Shown: positions 51,632 to 63,761, counted from the first letter of the stretch. The stretch is 64,000 nt of DNA from Durusdinium trenchii (GCA_963970005.1 CAXAMN010001248.1:20815-84814); one strand, 5' to 3'. A program made the numbers and translations. The notes: a model not told the origin generated them from the letters alone.

Positions 51632-52300
51632 GCTCTAGTGGGCCTCCACGTGTGCGCGGTGGTCGCCATAGGTGTCAAGAGTGCGACGGCACCTGCAAAT
51701 GCGTTCGGCCAAGGGCAGTGGGAGTTGAAGACGCCTGAGGAGCGTGACCCGAAATATGTGTGGTGGGTACGCGGTGTCTGGCCCGTAGGGGATGGTTGTG
51801 AAGGCTCTGCTGGCATAGGGGCCCGCTTGGAATCGAGCAGGGCAGCTCGGGAGAGGTGTGTGGTGGCTGTGTGTTGCCACCCGGGCTGGGTGGGGCCGTC
51901 GAAGGTTCGGGTTGGCTGCCGGCCAGGAGGTCCTCCCAGCTTGGTGGGTGCCAACCGTGTTGTTGGAGGCATTCTCGGGCTTGCTGGGCCGCTTGGGTGT
52001 GGGGTAGGCGGGCTGGATGAGCCAGTTGGTGGCGGAGTGTTGCCACCAGCGCCGGCGCTTGTTGATGTAGAACTGGCAAGGCGTCTGCCCACGACGCCCA
52101 AAAAGCTGCCACGGAGGGAGTAGCCGGAGTAGATAGTTGCACCGTGGGCTTGCGGTAAACAGAAGCAAAAGCCAAGAGGCTTGGAGGTCGTGGAGGGCTG
52201 GGATGCTGTGCAGGAGGAGGATGTGTTTGGCCAGGGTGTCGGTGAGGAATGCCTGGATGTATGCTGGTGTGGTTCGCCGGCTTGGTTCCATATCCGCGTT

Positions 52301-53039
52301 CTACCGCTGTTCAGCCGGATGCGCGCCCAAGGAGAAGAGGACGGGCATGAGGGGATCGCCTTGTTCGCCCCCCTCTGCTTGTGTCACTGTGTGCGGTTGG
52401 TTGTGTTGGTCGTGCCACACATACTCCGATGGTCTTCCATACCAAAGGCGTGCAAGCAGGCGTTGGCATGTGTTGCTGTAGCCCTTGCAGCATGCTGGTG
52501 CGGGAGACTGTGTCATACGCGCCGACACCATCGATCGACAAAATGGCGCTGGTTGGGTCGGTTTGGGTAGTGGCCATGAGTGCGTGGACGATGGCCCCTG
52601 TTCCTGCCCGGGTGGACAAGGCAAATTGATGCGGTTGGCACGCTCGTTGGAAATCGCTGGCAAGACTTGGGCGAGGGTGCGGGACACCACCCGTCGCAAG
52701 ATCGCCGACGACTAGTCCCGTGTTCTGGGCATGCCGGTGTGGGTGGCACACTTTGGAGCAGGGTGTGGTCGGGCTGGACCGTTGCGTTGCAACGAAAACA
52801 AATCCATTCTGGGCGCCATTCGCCCGTGCTCTGGTTATGTGTGGGTGCCCACACCATGTGGCGGTCAGGCAGCTCTTGCCAGGCTGCGTCTTGTTGCGCG
52901 TGGCGGGGATCCAGAAGAATGAGGCGGTGGCAACACATGGGTAAAATGTGCCGGGGTGCCACGGTTCTCTGCAGGAAGGGCACACATTGACTCTCCAACC
53001 CTTGGATCTGGCTTCATGATTCTGTCTCAACTTCCTCAA
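52301..53039 (-). pseudogene. Non-LTR RT motifs A and B, frameshifted
   Basis: Motif A, SAILSIDGVGAYDTVSR, lies at about 52500-52550 in one frame. Motif B, EGGEQGDPLMPVLFS, lies at about 52330-52380 in another. The invariant Asp of motif A and the GDP of motif B are kept. Only about 30 residues separate the zinc finger from motif A, so the RT fingers are deleted. Confidence 0.6.
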
Positions 53040-53145
53040 TCACCTTGTGACAATTGCACGCTGTGCATTGAGGTTCACGAGCGGTTGAGCATGTTTTCCG
53101 ACCGATCGCACCTTCCATCTCAAGGGAGGGTTTGCGCGCGAAAAG

Positions 53146-55058
53146 GTGCGCTACGGGTGCGGCGTTCCCGCCGTTTCGCTTTTGCTGTTGTCGGACTTCG
53201 GTTGCCGAAGTTTTCAGGGCGTCACCTGGCGCCTCTTTGAGGACTTCTCAGTTGATGATGCTGAGAAAGAGGATGCCTTCTCCAAGATCCTCTCCAAGTT
53301 GGATCAGAACTATGAGTATGATGACAGTGTCACACTCCCCAACGACTTCGAGTTCTACTTCGTGACACTCCAGCGGAAGCCCCAACAGAGCCTTTTGGCC
53401 TACGTCACCGACTACGATGAGGCCTACAGACGCCTGAACCGACACAAGGTAACTCTTCCAGCTGCAGTTCAAGGATGGCACCTTCTGAGAAGAGCTGGCT
53501 TGTCTCGTGAACAACGTCAGCTGGTGACCTTGAAGGCACCGACCCTTGAGAAGAACAACGTCATTGAGGCCATCTACCTGCTCTTCGGTCAGGACTACAA
53601 GCCTGGAGGCTGGGCACCGGAGAAGGACAAGCGCTTCTCGCACTGGAAATGTCGTGGCTACGCGGCCATGGAGGAGGAACCTGAAGCCTGGGAAGCCTAT
53701 GAAGAGCTACTGGGGAGAGGATGATTGGCCACCTGAGCCTGACTATGAAGACTATGGGGACGATCCTGAATTCGATCTCAATGCTGGCTACTATGGGGAG
53801 CTTGAAGAATATGACTATGATGAGTCAGCCCCATTGGATGATGAGCCAGCTGAGCTTGCCAGCACCTATGACCATGCCTATGCCACGTACTTGGACGCCC
53901 GTCAACGATTTTCAACAGTTGAAGATGGCTCGAGGCTTCATGCCTGTCGTGGCGCTGACCGACAACCAGACCACGGTCCCCATCGGTGCTGGTCCTGCCC
54001 CAAGTGGTTCCAAAGGAAAGGGCAAGAACAAAGGCAAGGGCAAGTCAAAGAAAGGAAAAGGTCAGAATGTGGTCCGCTATCCCTACACTGCGGCCAAAGA
54101 CGCTGATCCTCGTGGACGTGCCAAGGCCACCAACATGAGGTGTGGCCAACCTGGTCACTGGGCTGCGAACTGCACACAAAATGCGAAGTCCTCTTCACCG
54201 ACCTCCTCGAACAAGAGACCTGCACCTGGTCCCACTGAAGATATGGCCGTGAAGACTGAAGAAGCTCTCGTCCTCTTTCAGGATGAGTATGGAGCTGAAC
54301 GTGTTGATGCCACCATGCTGGACCCTGGAGCTTCTGCATTCTTGAGTGGCTATGGCCCCTTTGTGCGCTACGTCAAGCACTTGGAAGAGCTGGGCTATCC
54401 GGTGAACCAGATTCGCTTTGCTCGATGCGAGCGTCGCTTCCAGTTTGGGGGTGATGCATCAGCCCAAGCTCGATGGACAGCCGACCTGCCCGTGATGGTT
54501 GACGGCCAGCTGGGCACCATCCAGTGCTACTTGGTGCCGGGCAATACGCCTATGCTGATGGGACGCCCTGTCATCGAGGCTCTACACATGAGCATTGACT
54601 TCAGTGGTCGCATGCTGCGCTTTGGTCCCTCGCCCTGGCAACCAGTGCTGGTTGGCAGACATGGCGAATACCTGATGTCGCTCACCGAGGGCATGGAATG
54701 CCAGACTGATCCGACCAAGAGCCTCTTTGCCCTGCACATCGCTGAGGAAGTGCCTGGCAGTGCTCTCTATCTGCCCGACTTCAACGCCGCAGAGCACGTG
54801 TTCACGGCCGAGGAGTATGACCCCAAGAATGAGCTGGATACAAGCCGATTGCCTCGCCATGCCCTTCGCACCATGGAGCTTGCTCTGACAGCCCGAACCA
54901 CGGAGACTGAGAAGCTCATCACTCAGTCACTTCATGAACCACAAGACCAACGGCGAGTGCTCTGGGAAGTGTACACCGGGAAAGCCCGCACTTCCTCCAT
55001 CGCCGAATCCCTGGGCATGAAAGTAACGGCTGGGATTTCACTAAAAGGTGCTCCTTGA
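53146..55058 (+). pseudogene. Copia-like gag and protease fragment
   Basis: This is the main plus-strand element. Gag: VTWRLFEDFSVDDAEKEDAF to LLRRAGLSREQRQLVTLKAP (53146-53724). After a frameshift, an acidic linker YWGEDDWPPEPDYEDYGDD, then KGKGKNKGKGKSKKGKG and a zinc knuckle, MRCGQPGHWAANC, whose first Cys is lost. The protease follows with VDATMLDPGASAFLSGYG (Asp kept, DPGA for DTGA) and TPMLMGRPVIEALH. It ends at RVLWEVYTGKARTSSIAESL, the start of a further domain, and breaks off at 55058. Integrase and RT are absent. Confidence 0.7.
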
Positions 55059-55121
55059 GGTTGAGTGGGATGAGATGGGGAAGTGGTTAACGGTTGAAAT
55101 AGTTCAGGTGCCTGCCACGTG

Positions 55122-56045
55122 TTAAGAGCTCCCCGGTTGGAGTTCGTGATCGGCGTGGTGTAAGTCGACCTTGTCGCCTAAGTACTTTTGCAACTGGCGG
55201 AGCAACCGAGCTGTGAAATGTGGCTGTTGCTTGAGTTGGGACATGTGGAGGAGCCAGTGGTGTTGGAGGAAAGGCGGTGTGTGTTGGTCAAGGAATGGTG
55301 GGAAGCCTTGAGTGCGGAGCCACTTGCGAGAGGCTGTTTGGAAGGCGAGTAATAGTTGGTCAAGAGTGAGGGTGTAATGGCCGTCGGTGGTGGGACAGTC
55401 TGGATCAGTCAGGAGTGTGCGGAGGTGTTGGCAGGCACAACGAAGGTCGCAGGGATCCGGTGGAGTGAGGAGGCTGTCTTCCCATGGCCTGCGTTTGTGG
55501 AGTTGAGCACGCAGGGTCTTGTGAGCGGCTTCGCGGGGGCGGTGTGTGGGCAGGTGGAGAGGAATGGCGAGGTGCTTGTGGTGTCGGATGGTAGGCAAGC
55601 ACCCAAGGGTACACATCACAAATGGGAAGGCCGGCAACCCCCGCTTTGCGCGCAACAACTGGTGGCCGTGGAGGACATTGGCAGCCCAGTGGGGCGCCAG
55701 GAGTCGTGAATCGGTGGTTTGGGAGAAGGGACTGTGGCCGGGGCGCAGGTGGGGTGGAATGTGTTGGGCTGTGAGTGAACGAAGTGTTGTTGGGAGTCAC
55801 AGGTGCTGAAGGTGCTGAGTTTGGCGCTGGTGGAGGAGCTGGTGGAGGAGGTGGTGGAGGGAACTCGGACCGAGGGTGGTGATGTGGCATGCTGGCTGGG
55901 AGAATGGTAGTATGGCTGATGCTGATGTGCTTGGTGAGTGCGAATGGCGTGAGTCATCGGCCCATATGTGTGAGTGGGCGTGTATTGGGAGGTCGCTTGT
56001 TGTGATTGGGTTAATGTTGCCAGTAGTACTGCTGCCAATGCGCAT
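55122..56045 (-). CDS. Unrecognised Pro-rich ORF, probably frameshifted
   Basis: Upstream (55700-55890) is a Pro-rich stretch (PPPPPPPAPPPAPNSAPSAP). Downstream, in another frame (55122-55658), is a His/Leu-rich region with LDQLLLAFQTASRKWLRTQG and FTARLLRQLQKYLGDKVDL. It may be the N-terminal part of the non-LTR element at 50954-53039, separated from it by the copia fragment. No family is recognised. Confidence 0.3.
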
Positions 56046-59000
56046 CCATGTCGAAGAGATACAAGAGCGAGACGAAAAGGAGGATCGAGGACAAAGAAGT
56101 TTCGAGCAAAACAGCTGTCACATATACTGGGTGAAGGCCGTGTGCAAGCTCAAGAGGTGTATCACTGGTCTTGGTACCACTGCAAAAAAAAAACGAAATC
56201 GCTTGAAAAACCGTTAGATACTGAACTCCGCCTCACCAGAAACAGATCGAAGAGAGCGGGGAACAGAAGAGAAAAGGTGAAAAAAAAAAATCCGTTGAGC
56301 AATGTTTTTCGTGGTGCGGTGTGAGACGTGATGCCATTGAAACTGTTGAACACAGTGGCTTATAGCTGGTGGTCCATCAAAACTACGAAAAACCAAGGTT
56401 GAGAACACAAGTGCAGTCATTCGGTGGTCAAAACAAGTGATCAAATTGCATGTAGAAAAAACACGGAAGGTGGCCACTGTTGCCAGCCGATATCTACTTG
56501 CGGCCCCAGTTCCCCTGCCAGGGGTCCGTGTTTGGGTCGCATATGTTTGCTAATGCAGAGGAATTGCACGACCTGTTGAACCGTAGTTTTGTGGATAGCG
56601 AGGTGGTCGTAGCAGGACTTGCGGAGAGGGTTGTGGGATCGGTGTGGCGCCAGCTGTGGTGTGAAGTGGTGGTCCGTATGGTGGTTGATGTTGGTAGCAT
56701 GCCCACAAATCTTAAGAGATTTCCAATCTCCTTAGAGGACCTGCCTTATTGGTCCCACCCTCCTAATTGTTTGCGCCCGATGTGGAAGTGTGGAAACTGC
56801 AGGCAGTCCGTAGTTAGATGACACTAGCTTGCTATGTGGAGAGCAAGCCTCAAATACGGCCGGGCCGGAACTCAAGGAGCAGGTGCAGGATAAGAGCGCC
56901 AATGAAGACTTGGAGGCGACAGTTCTGTTTGCCTCTCTTTGTCAAAACAATGTGGTCAGTTCATGCTACTTCTAGACATGGGCCCTTTCTTGTTGTGATT
57001 GAGCAGGAGAACGAGGTGACGGGCCCAAAGACACAGGAGCGGTGTTTTGAGAAGCCACGGTCGAGGGAGAAATCTTTTGCAAACGGATCCAGGGTCAATT
57101 ATCAGCTTTTCATGCGTGACACATGATAAAGATGTAAAGTATTTTGATGCATTTTGGGTCTATTCATGTTCATTCCAAGGATGACAATGGTGGACATGTG
57201 GTGGTCGCCGCGCAAAATTTTCAGCGACTGCTAACCTCCTTCAAAGGAGCTGTCTTATTCCAACCCTCCTGACATTTTGTGATGGATGTGGACGTGTGGA
57301 TATGCAGACAACATATACTTAGTTGTTAGATGACAGTATTGCTATGTGCCGAGCAAGCCTCAAATACAGCTGGGCCGGAACTCGCTGCGTCGCCCCCGAG
57401 TGTATGTTTGCTTCACTTTGTACTTTTACAGTGGGCCTAGTACCTAGTTTGTTCGTTCGGCAGAAAAGGCAAGCTGCTGTATGTATGTCATCAATGTTTT
57501 GTGCTTTCGAAAAAATCGGATGTTGCAAAGCCTCCATTTGTGCCGCTTTCCTGAGTATGGGCATGTGATAAAATCTTATTCCCAGTCCATGGATTGCAGA
57601 CTCTAGTTCTGCCTGCGTTGACCCCTAAACCACCCCAATGTAGGTAAATAGGTCATACATCAAGTGTTTGAGCTTGAAAACTAAAGTTGCCAAACGAACA
57701 AGACCACCGGAACATGCAGACAGAAATCACACCTTTGGGCCATTGTAATATAGATGACACTAGTTGTGATCAAATGTCTTTTATAGCTGTTCGTGTCTAT
57801 CACACCTTTCTTTGTTCGCAACTGCATTGACCTGCGCAACAGCTATAGATACCTGTAGTTGATCCGATCCATCGGACTCACTGACCACAAAAAATATTAT
57901 ATGATCAAACCTTGTCGAAACACATCAAGACACATTTTGACACACAATCCATGTTTAAATGAAATCAGCGACCGTACGGCGCTTTTCCTTTGATACAATC
58001 ATACAATCCCAACATTGAAATGCACCACGTATACACTGTACAATCCCTTCAGCGGTCCGTAAAAAAGAACGGCGGCCATGCGCCTGTCCGGTCGCAGACG
58101 GAAGCGCCTTTGCAGCGCTCCCCGGATTTGATCGAAGACGACGATGCGGAGAACGCGGCCAAGACGGGATCGAGAGCAACCGAAGAAGCAAACCATTTTT
58201 GGGAGTGATATTTGTAGCGATGGATAGCGGATAGCGATCATGAGAAAATTTGGGCCTTCTCGGGGTCATCCACCCCACCTCAACCAGGTCCCAAGCTCTA
58301 AGAATCATCAGGTGCGACTGGCGACCTAAAGCAAATCTCACACGTGAGTTGTGGCCACCAGTTGAACAGAAGCCATTGCCAAGTCCTTCTTCTCCAGAAA
58401 GGAAACTTCCAAAACACAGGACGCACATGGATGTTTTTTTTATTATGTTCCTTTTCCCTCACGTTAAATAAAAATAATGTGCATTTCAGAGAGCCAGCTG
58501 GTAAACCACAGGCTGTTGGCTCCTGAAACTGCTGAGCTCAGCACAACTCGGCCAAAACTTGGAACCGGGGGTTGGCGTCGTGAAAGTCAAGAAAAATCTC
58601 TTCTGGTACATGGCTGCGGGGTCAAAGATGCTGAGGAGTCCACTTGTTTCCTCGATATACCCGCTTCATACCACCAGTCCTTCCATGCTTGCCATTGACA
58701 CAACACGAGTAGCCCGCTGTAAAACTAGATGTTGAACTTGGCTGGAACTTCCGAACGACATGGAGAACAAAGGTCCCGAGAAGTTGGCACTTCATGACCG
58801 TTTCCTTTCTCCCAGATATCATTACACCAGACAAAAGGGCAGATGCATGATGCTTTTGATTGCAAGGAGCAAAAGCCGCCCAGCAGTCCATCTACACCAA
58901 CTGTTCCCGAGCTGATAGCCTCAACGCAGGTGCAGTGTTTGAGAGTTTCTGGGCACTGATTGTCAGACTTTGCCACTTTTCAGGGCTCGTCTCAGGTCTT

Positions 59001-60172
59001 TTCTCATGCTCGTCGCAGTATCTGACGGACAGCCCCCCTCTTACCCCCAAAAAAGGCCCAACAAAAACACCCAACCCAACAACCACACAACGCACCGCGC
59101 TGTTCGCGACATCTTCATCGGTGTTCGTTCAACTTCGACTCGTCCCCCCCCGTCTTCCACGGGGCATGGCTCGCCCTCCGAGCCCGTCGGGGGTGTGGGA
59201 TTGGGATGGCGAGAGTCGGACGGTTGGGGGTCGGGGGGGAAATTGTAGAGATCTGCCGTTAGATACTGCAGTGATATTGTGTGATATGTGATAATAAATG
59301 GGTTTTCTGGATGCCGTCTCTTGAATTTATCCGCTGGGGAAGATCTTGGGTCGCTGGTAAATATGCAGCTGTCGACTCACAAACAGGCAGCTGCCTGGAA
59401 AAAATGGCTTTGTTTTTGCATGACAATGACTCGGGCGGAAAGAAATAACGCTCGAAGGAATCACAAAACCAAACCAGCGGCCAGCGATTTTGGTTTGTGG
59501 CCAACCGCCTGTGGGAATCTGTACAGACTCCACCGCGTCGAACGCGCATTGTCAACACCCTGCCCCAACGCCCCCAGAAAGCCGTGGGGCCACCTGTCAC
59601 GCGAGGAACTGGAAGAACAGTGTGAGTGTGGCATTTGAGACTCTTCCCTGCAGGGCTCAGCAGCTGCGCCATGGCCTCATCATGTTGAAAGCGAAGGCAA
59701 ACTCTTGCGGCATGGTCGGCCTGCAAGCTGGGATGGCGGAACACCAAAGGCGACCACGGAGCTGGCGGAGAAGGCAGTCTCCACGAACGCCATTAAGGAT
59801 GGGACAGGCCAGTGCCTCGACAGCTGGGCAGGTGTCTTGGCTTCAGCACGCCATGATCCTCCAAACAATGGCCTCCATTGCAGCGGGCTTCAATTTGGAG
59901 CAATTGGAAACCGACTTGCGTTGCTCTTCCCACCAAAGCCTGACTGAATTTTTTTTCCACGAGTACGGACGCCGTGTGGGCATGGTGCCCAGGTCATCGT
60001 TGAAGGAAGGGAAGAACAGACAGATGGTGGAGAAAGGAACAAAGACCCCAAAACCAACCCAAAACCAAACACCCAAGCCCGCAGGCCGAAACTCCACCAT
60101 CTTGTAGTCTTTCCTCTACACTGGGTGAGACATGTGAAACGGAAACTAGTGGCAATTAATGGGCCTGAATTC
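56046..60172. other. Mostly unassigned spacer with a diverged duplication
   Basis: Related segments occur at about 56730-56876 and 57222-57393. Weak exon-like stretches are found on the minus strand at 58060-58180 (RVLRIVVFDQIRGALQRRF) and on the plus strand at 59830-60010 (WLQHAMILQTMASIAAGF). None could be placed in a gene. Confidence 0.3.
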
Positions 60173-60649
60173 TCAAAGGAAAAGGACGGCAGCGCAAGCT
60201 GTGTTCATGGAAAGCCGCCTAGGAGGCTTCAAACGGACTTTCCTTCCCGAATATTGGTGACCAGCGGCCACACCACAGTGTGGCAAAACAAGGTCACTTT
60301 GCAGGTCAGTGTCTCGCGATGCTCCAGCGCTGGTTGTAATCAGGTCGACCAAGAGTGACAAGATCTGAGCAGCAATCCGTGGAAAAGACCATTCTTGCAG
60401 CACAACCCATTCAACTGGTGGCGCATACAAGGCCAGTCGCATGCTGCCCGACAAAAGCCAAACCGTGGCGGCAATTCCTAGCGAGAGCAGCCTGCAGCTA
60501 AGGGTGAACAGGGCACAACCTCCCCGAGGGGAGGCAAACCCAGCACCCTTCGGCACGCACAGGTGCCACAAGGGGATGTTTCTTGAATCAGTGAGGCGCT
60601 GCGTAATTGCGAAAAGTGGTCTGCTGCGTGCAAGGCCCGTGTGAAACAT
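60173..60649 (-). CDS. Hypothetical exon, hydrophobic
   Basis: The central part (about 60330-60530) reads FTLSCRLLSLGIAATVWLL, then SFPRIAAQILSLLVDLITTS, two hydrophobic segments that could be membrane helices. Boundaries and family are unknown. Confidence 0.25.
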   Translation of the reverse strand: MFHTGLARSRPLFAITQRLTDSRNIPLWHLCVPKGAGFASPRGGCALFTLSCRLLSLGIAATVWLLSGSMRLALYAPPVEWVVLQEWSFPRIAAQILSLLVDLITTSAGASRDTDLQSDLVLPHCGVAAGHQYSGRKVRLKPPRRLSMNTACAAVLFL

Positions 60650-60939
60650 GTGAAACTTTGAGCTCTCCTAGCATGATATCTGTACCTCTTTGTACAAAAT
60701 TGGAAATGTCGGACATCAACAGCGGGAACTAAGGTTCCCCCTGGGCATCCTTCATTGCCACTATCTACCACCCGCCGGTTAGGAACGCAGAACTAAGGCT
60801 CTCGCTCCTATCGGCTCACTACGCAGCGAATGGCGAAAAGAGGTCATGGGTCTACTTGGTGTTTGCGCATTTTTCTTGCCGTATATGCCTGGAAGTCACC
60901 CTTTCCTAGCGCTCGAATACTGACACTTGGCTCAGCTCA

Positions 60940-62226
60940 CTACCCACGTAGCCCTTGCTCTTCTCCTGCCTCGGAAGCATTGCTGGTCTTTGGTGCTGGG
61001 TCTAGAAAGTCTTCTCGCCAAAGATCATTTGCATCAATCGGCAAGACTCGAAGCCACGTGGGCTTGTCGAAGTGCTCGCATTTGTCAAAAGCATTAGACT
61101 GGGCATATGTCCCTCGCCATGTGCTGCTTTTTCCTTGCTTGAGGATTATTCGAAGATGCGTGCAGCCTGCAAAGGCATGCCTCGCAATGTAAAGCAGGGA
61201 TGGCGGAGTAGAGACCTCCTTTAGGGAAATACACTTGTAAAAGGCTTCTTGCTCAATGGTCCTCAGCATGCGGGGAAGGCAAAGTTGTTGCAGCTGCGAG
61301 CAGTGAGCAAAGGTTGAGCCTAGAATCTCAAGTACATCTGTTTGGGACAAATCAACGATTTGCAGCTGCTGGCAGCTCATACAGGCAGCAAAGCCTATCC
61401 TGTGGAAACTCGTAGGTAAAGCCAGCTCAACAATGCCCGACTCTTGAAAACAGCAGTCCGGCAAACATCGGTTTGGGTACGTTGTAGCAGACTCTGACAT
61501 GCCCAAGTTGATGTTGCGCAGCGCCGTGCATGCTTGAAAGGCACGAGGCCTTAGCTGGGCTTGGGGGGCTAGCTTATTGCTAGGGCAATGCGCCGCACCC
61601 ACCTGCGTTAAGGAGCAACACTCTTCGAATACCTTGGTGCCGAAGTACTTGCAGCTTGGGGCTACCACTACACGTAGCACTTGACACTTACTGAAGGCAC
61701 CATGCAAAAGACCGACGACTGTGTCTGGCAGGTGGACGATTTGCAGTTGTCGACAGCACCGCCACGCAGCCTCTTCTACAATCTTGACACCATTCTCTAC
61801 TAGAACATGACGAATTTCAGTGCGAAAGGAAAAGGCTTGTGGAGGAATTTTGCCATTTCTACTACGCAGCACCCGAACTGCCTTGACTTCCCCTTTTAGT
61901 TGCCCCTTGTGCCCTGCCTCTACCATGCACTGCTTAGCGATTACATAATACTTCTGGTTGGTGCCGATTGCACTCTGGATTGGGTCAGCAAGGACCTGTA
62001 GGGTATTCATTTGCACAAATTGCAGTTCACACCCTAAGGTGCTTGCGTTTCCTAGATGGGGGAGCCTTGCTAATACTGCATTCTCGAAGCTCCGAAGACT
62101 GGCATGCCCACCAGGATCCACCTCTAAGGGTAGTTCCTCCCCTGCTAGCGTAGTCAGCGTGAGGGTCCGCGCCCCTGGCTTTCCCCTGCTATGCCATGGA
62201 CTGGCTCCACCTACTTCTTCAGTCAT
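60940..62226 (-). CDS. BspA-type LRR_5 protein with ubiquitin-like N terminus (array gene 1)
   Basis: The 428-aa protein starts at ATG 62226 (MTEEVGGASP); the frame upstream has only a GTG. Residues about 18-100 (TLTLTTLAGEELPLEV to YYVIAKQC) look like a ubiquitin-like fold common at the N terminus of dinoflagellate proteins. From about residue 130 LRR_5 repeats follow, with the typical AFxxCxxLxxVxLPxxVxxIGxxAF spacing, for example AFYKCISLKEVSTPPSLLYI and AFAGCTHLRIILK. The tail has FDKPTWLRVLP. LRR_5 proteins are solenoids that bind other proteins, and no enzyme motif is present. It is intronless, 263 bp before gene 2, and has a spliced-leader-like relic at 62251-62262. Gene 2 and gene 3 are its paralogs. 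Confidence 0.85.
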   Translation of the reverse strand: MTEEVGGASPWHSRGKPGARTLTLTTLAGEELPLEVDPGGHASLRSFENAVLARLPHLGNASTLGCELQFVQMNTLQVLADPIQSAIGTNQKYYVIAKQCMVEAGHKGQLKGEVKAVRVLRSRNGKIPPQAFSFRTEIRHVLVENGVKIVEEAAWRCCRQLQIVHLPDTVVGLLHGAFSKCQVLRVVVAPSCKYFGTKVFEECCSLTQVGAAHCPSNKLAPQAQLRPRAFQACTALRNINLGMSESATTYPNRCLPDCCFQESGIVELALPTSFHRIGFAACMSCQQLQIVDLSQTDVLEILGSTFAHCSQLQQLCLPRMLRTIEQEAFYKCISLKEVSTPPSLLYIARHAFAGCTHLRIILKQGKSSTWRGTYAQSNAFDKCEHFDKPTWLRVLPIDANDLWREDFLDPAPKTSNASEAGEEQGLRG

Positions 62227-62250
62227 GCTCTGGACACAGGATTCATTGGT

Positions 62251-62262
62251 TTGAGCCCAAGG
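62251..62262 (-). other. Relic spliced leader before LRR gene 1 (candidate)
   Basis: The minus strand reads CCTTGGGCTCAA, matching the 3' end of the dinoflagellate leader (TTTTGGCTCAAG) at 9 of 11 aligned bases. It lies 24 bases upstream of the chosen ATG and supports that start. Confidence 0.35.
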
Positions 62263-62489
62263 AAGTGCGCGCCAGAAACAAATAAAAAATTGGACGAGAC
62301 CTTTCTCTATCCGACAGCAACGATGCACTCACTCCCCTGTCTAACGGAGGGCCACTATGACTAGTTACTCGTGGTGAAGAGTACTGTTTCGCAACTTCTG
62401 GCCTACTCCGGACCCGAGCTAAGGCTCGCACCCAGACTCTGAAAGAATGACAGCGGGGCCATGACAGTTGTGGTTGGGAGGGTGTTCCT

Positions 62490-63761
62490 TTATCCTAGCC
62501 CAGGGGTGTAGCCCATGTCCGGGATCATATGCAGCCAGGGAGGCCATTTCATAGCCGGACAGATGGCGAAAGCATTTTCTTCCGCATAAACCCCTCGCCA
62601 TTTGCGTGTTCCGGGCATTTTTACAAGCCTCCGAAAGGCAGTGCAATCCAAGAAAGCCCTACTTCCAATGTACTTGAGAGAGGGCGGAATGGCAAGCTCA
62701 ACTAAGGCTGCACAGTTCATAAAGGCTTTAACTCGGATTGTATGGAGAGTTGCCGGTAGGAAAACCTCCCTAAGGCTAGTGCAGTGGACAAAGGTGAATT
62801 CCGAAATTTCTTCAATCATGGTGTTACAGAGGTCCACACTCTTAAGCAGTCGACAACTGTCACAAGCGTGCGCTCCTATAGCTACAAAGTGCTTTGGGAG
62901 AGCAAGTGTGTAGATGCCCGTAGCGCTGAGGCAGCCCGGTGCGAGCTCTCTGGTCCTGACTTGCAGGGTTGGGCCTCGGGGGGATGGAAACTCACTCAAG
63001 GTGACCTCAGCAAGGTTGATGCACCCTTGGAAGAGGTATTGCCCGAAATTGGCTTCACCATTGAACACGTTTACAGCCCCATCCGATGCATACACACGTT
63101 GCAAGGAACAGCATTCCGCAAAGGCTTTATAACCAAAGTCGCGACAACCCGGAGCCGAGACACTATTTAGGAGCTTGCAGTCCCGAAAGGCATTATCTGC
63201 AATGCCTACCACTGTGGCAGGCAGTTTGACAATGCGGAGTTGCCGGCAATCTTGCCAAGCCTCTGCACCAATGAGCCTGATACCTGACTCTACGCTAACA
63301 TGTCGTAGGCGTGGAACACCTGCAAAGGCCCATTCTGGGACAATTTCTTCTGGGTTCATGGGGACATGAACGGCTAAGGGGACTTGATCAATAGAATAGC
63401 CTCCGAGCTGTTCTTGTTCTGGCAGGGTAACACTACAGTTCCTGAAGACAATGGTGTATTCCTTACCCTGCTGCAACTTGTCCCAGATTGGGTCCTCAAG
63501 GTAGGTTTGCGTGGTGGTTTGTAGAAAGTCAATGACGCACCCAAACACGTTGAGGTCAGTGACCGAGGCCAGATAGTCCATGACCTGGTCTTCTAAATCC
63601 GCAAATCGGTCAAACTTGGCGACACTGAGAGAGACCTTAAAGGTTACCCCCGAAAGCGTGGTCAGCAGCAGGGGGCATTCCATGACTGGCTCCTTTTCGA
63701 GGGGAGTGCTACTCATGGATGAATCGGCAAGCTCTTTGCGCGGCAGGCTATTTGCTATCAT
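62490..63761 (-). CDS. BspA-type LRR_5 protein with ubiquitin-like N terminus (array gene 2)
   Basis: The 423-aa protein starts at ATG 63761 (MIANSLPRKE); a TTG seven codons earlier is not used. The N-terminal domain LLLTTLSGVTFKVSL to YTIVFRNC aligns by eye with that of gene 1. The LRR_5 repeats include AWQDCRQLRIVKLPATVVGI, AFMNCAALVELAIPPSLKYI and AFLDCTAFRRLVKM. The end AFAICPAMKWPPWLHMIP matches the end of genes 1 and 3. It is intronless and only 113 bp from the stop of gene 3. Confidence 0.85.
   Translation of the reverse strand: MIANSLPRKELADSSMSSTPLEKEPVMECPLLLTTLSGVTFKVSLSVAKFDRFADLEDQVMDYLASVTDLNVFGCVIDFLQTTTQTYLEDPIWDKLQQGKEYTIVFRNCSVTLPEQEQLGGYSIDQVPLAVHVPMNPEEIVPEWAFAGVPRLRHVSVESGIRLIGAEAWQDCRQLRIVKLPATVVGIADNAFRDCKLLNSVSAPGCRDFGYKAFAECCSLQRVYASDGAVNVFNGEANFGQYLFQGCINLAEVTLSEFPSPRGPTLQVRTRELAPGCLSATGIYTLALPKHFVAIGAHACDSCRLLKSVDLCNTMIEEISEFTFVHCTSLREVFLPATLHTIRVKAFMNCAALVELAIPPSLKYIGSRAFLDCTAFRRLVKMPGTRKWRGVYAEENAFAICPAMKWPPWLHMIPDMGYTPGLG

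Larger units (their letters stand above)
50954..53039 (-). mobile_element. Degenerate non-LTR retrotransposon (zinc finger, RT, nuclease-like C terminus)
   Basis: On the minus strand, in order and in several frames: VCPSCREPWHPGTF and EWICFRCNATVQPDH (zinc-finger-like); ALSTRAGTGAIVHAL; AILSIDGVGAYDTVSR (RT motif A); AEGGEQGDPLMPVLFSLG (motif B); LQASWLLLLFTASPRCNYLL; FWASWADALPVL; and lastly WNGSQLAVDTTLVSPLTS with CRLVVLAIEVGGRWSHEA. The last part has the order of acidic and Lys residues of a PD-(D/E)XK nuclease, as in R2-type elements; that is inference. The RT fingers and the YADD region are incomplete. Confidence 0.65.

Noticed and set aside
53146-55058. That the gag-protease and the copia RT at 45.5-49.7 kb are one element
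   Set aside because: They are on opposite strands, 3.5 kb apart, with a non-LTR element between. They are treated as separate insertions.
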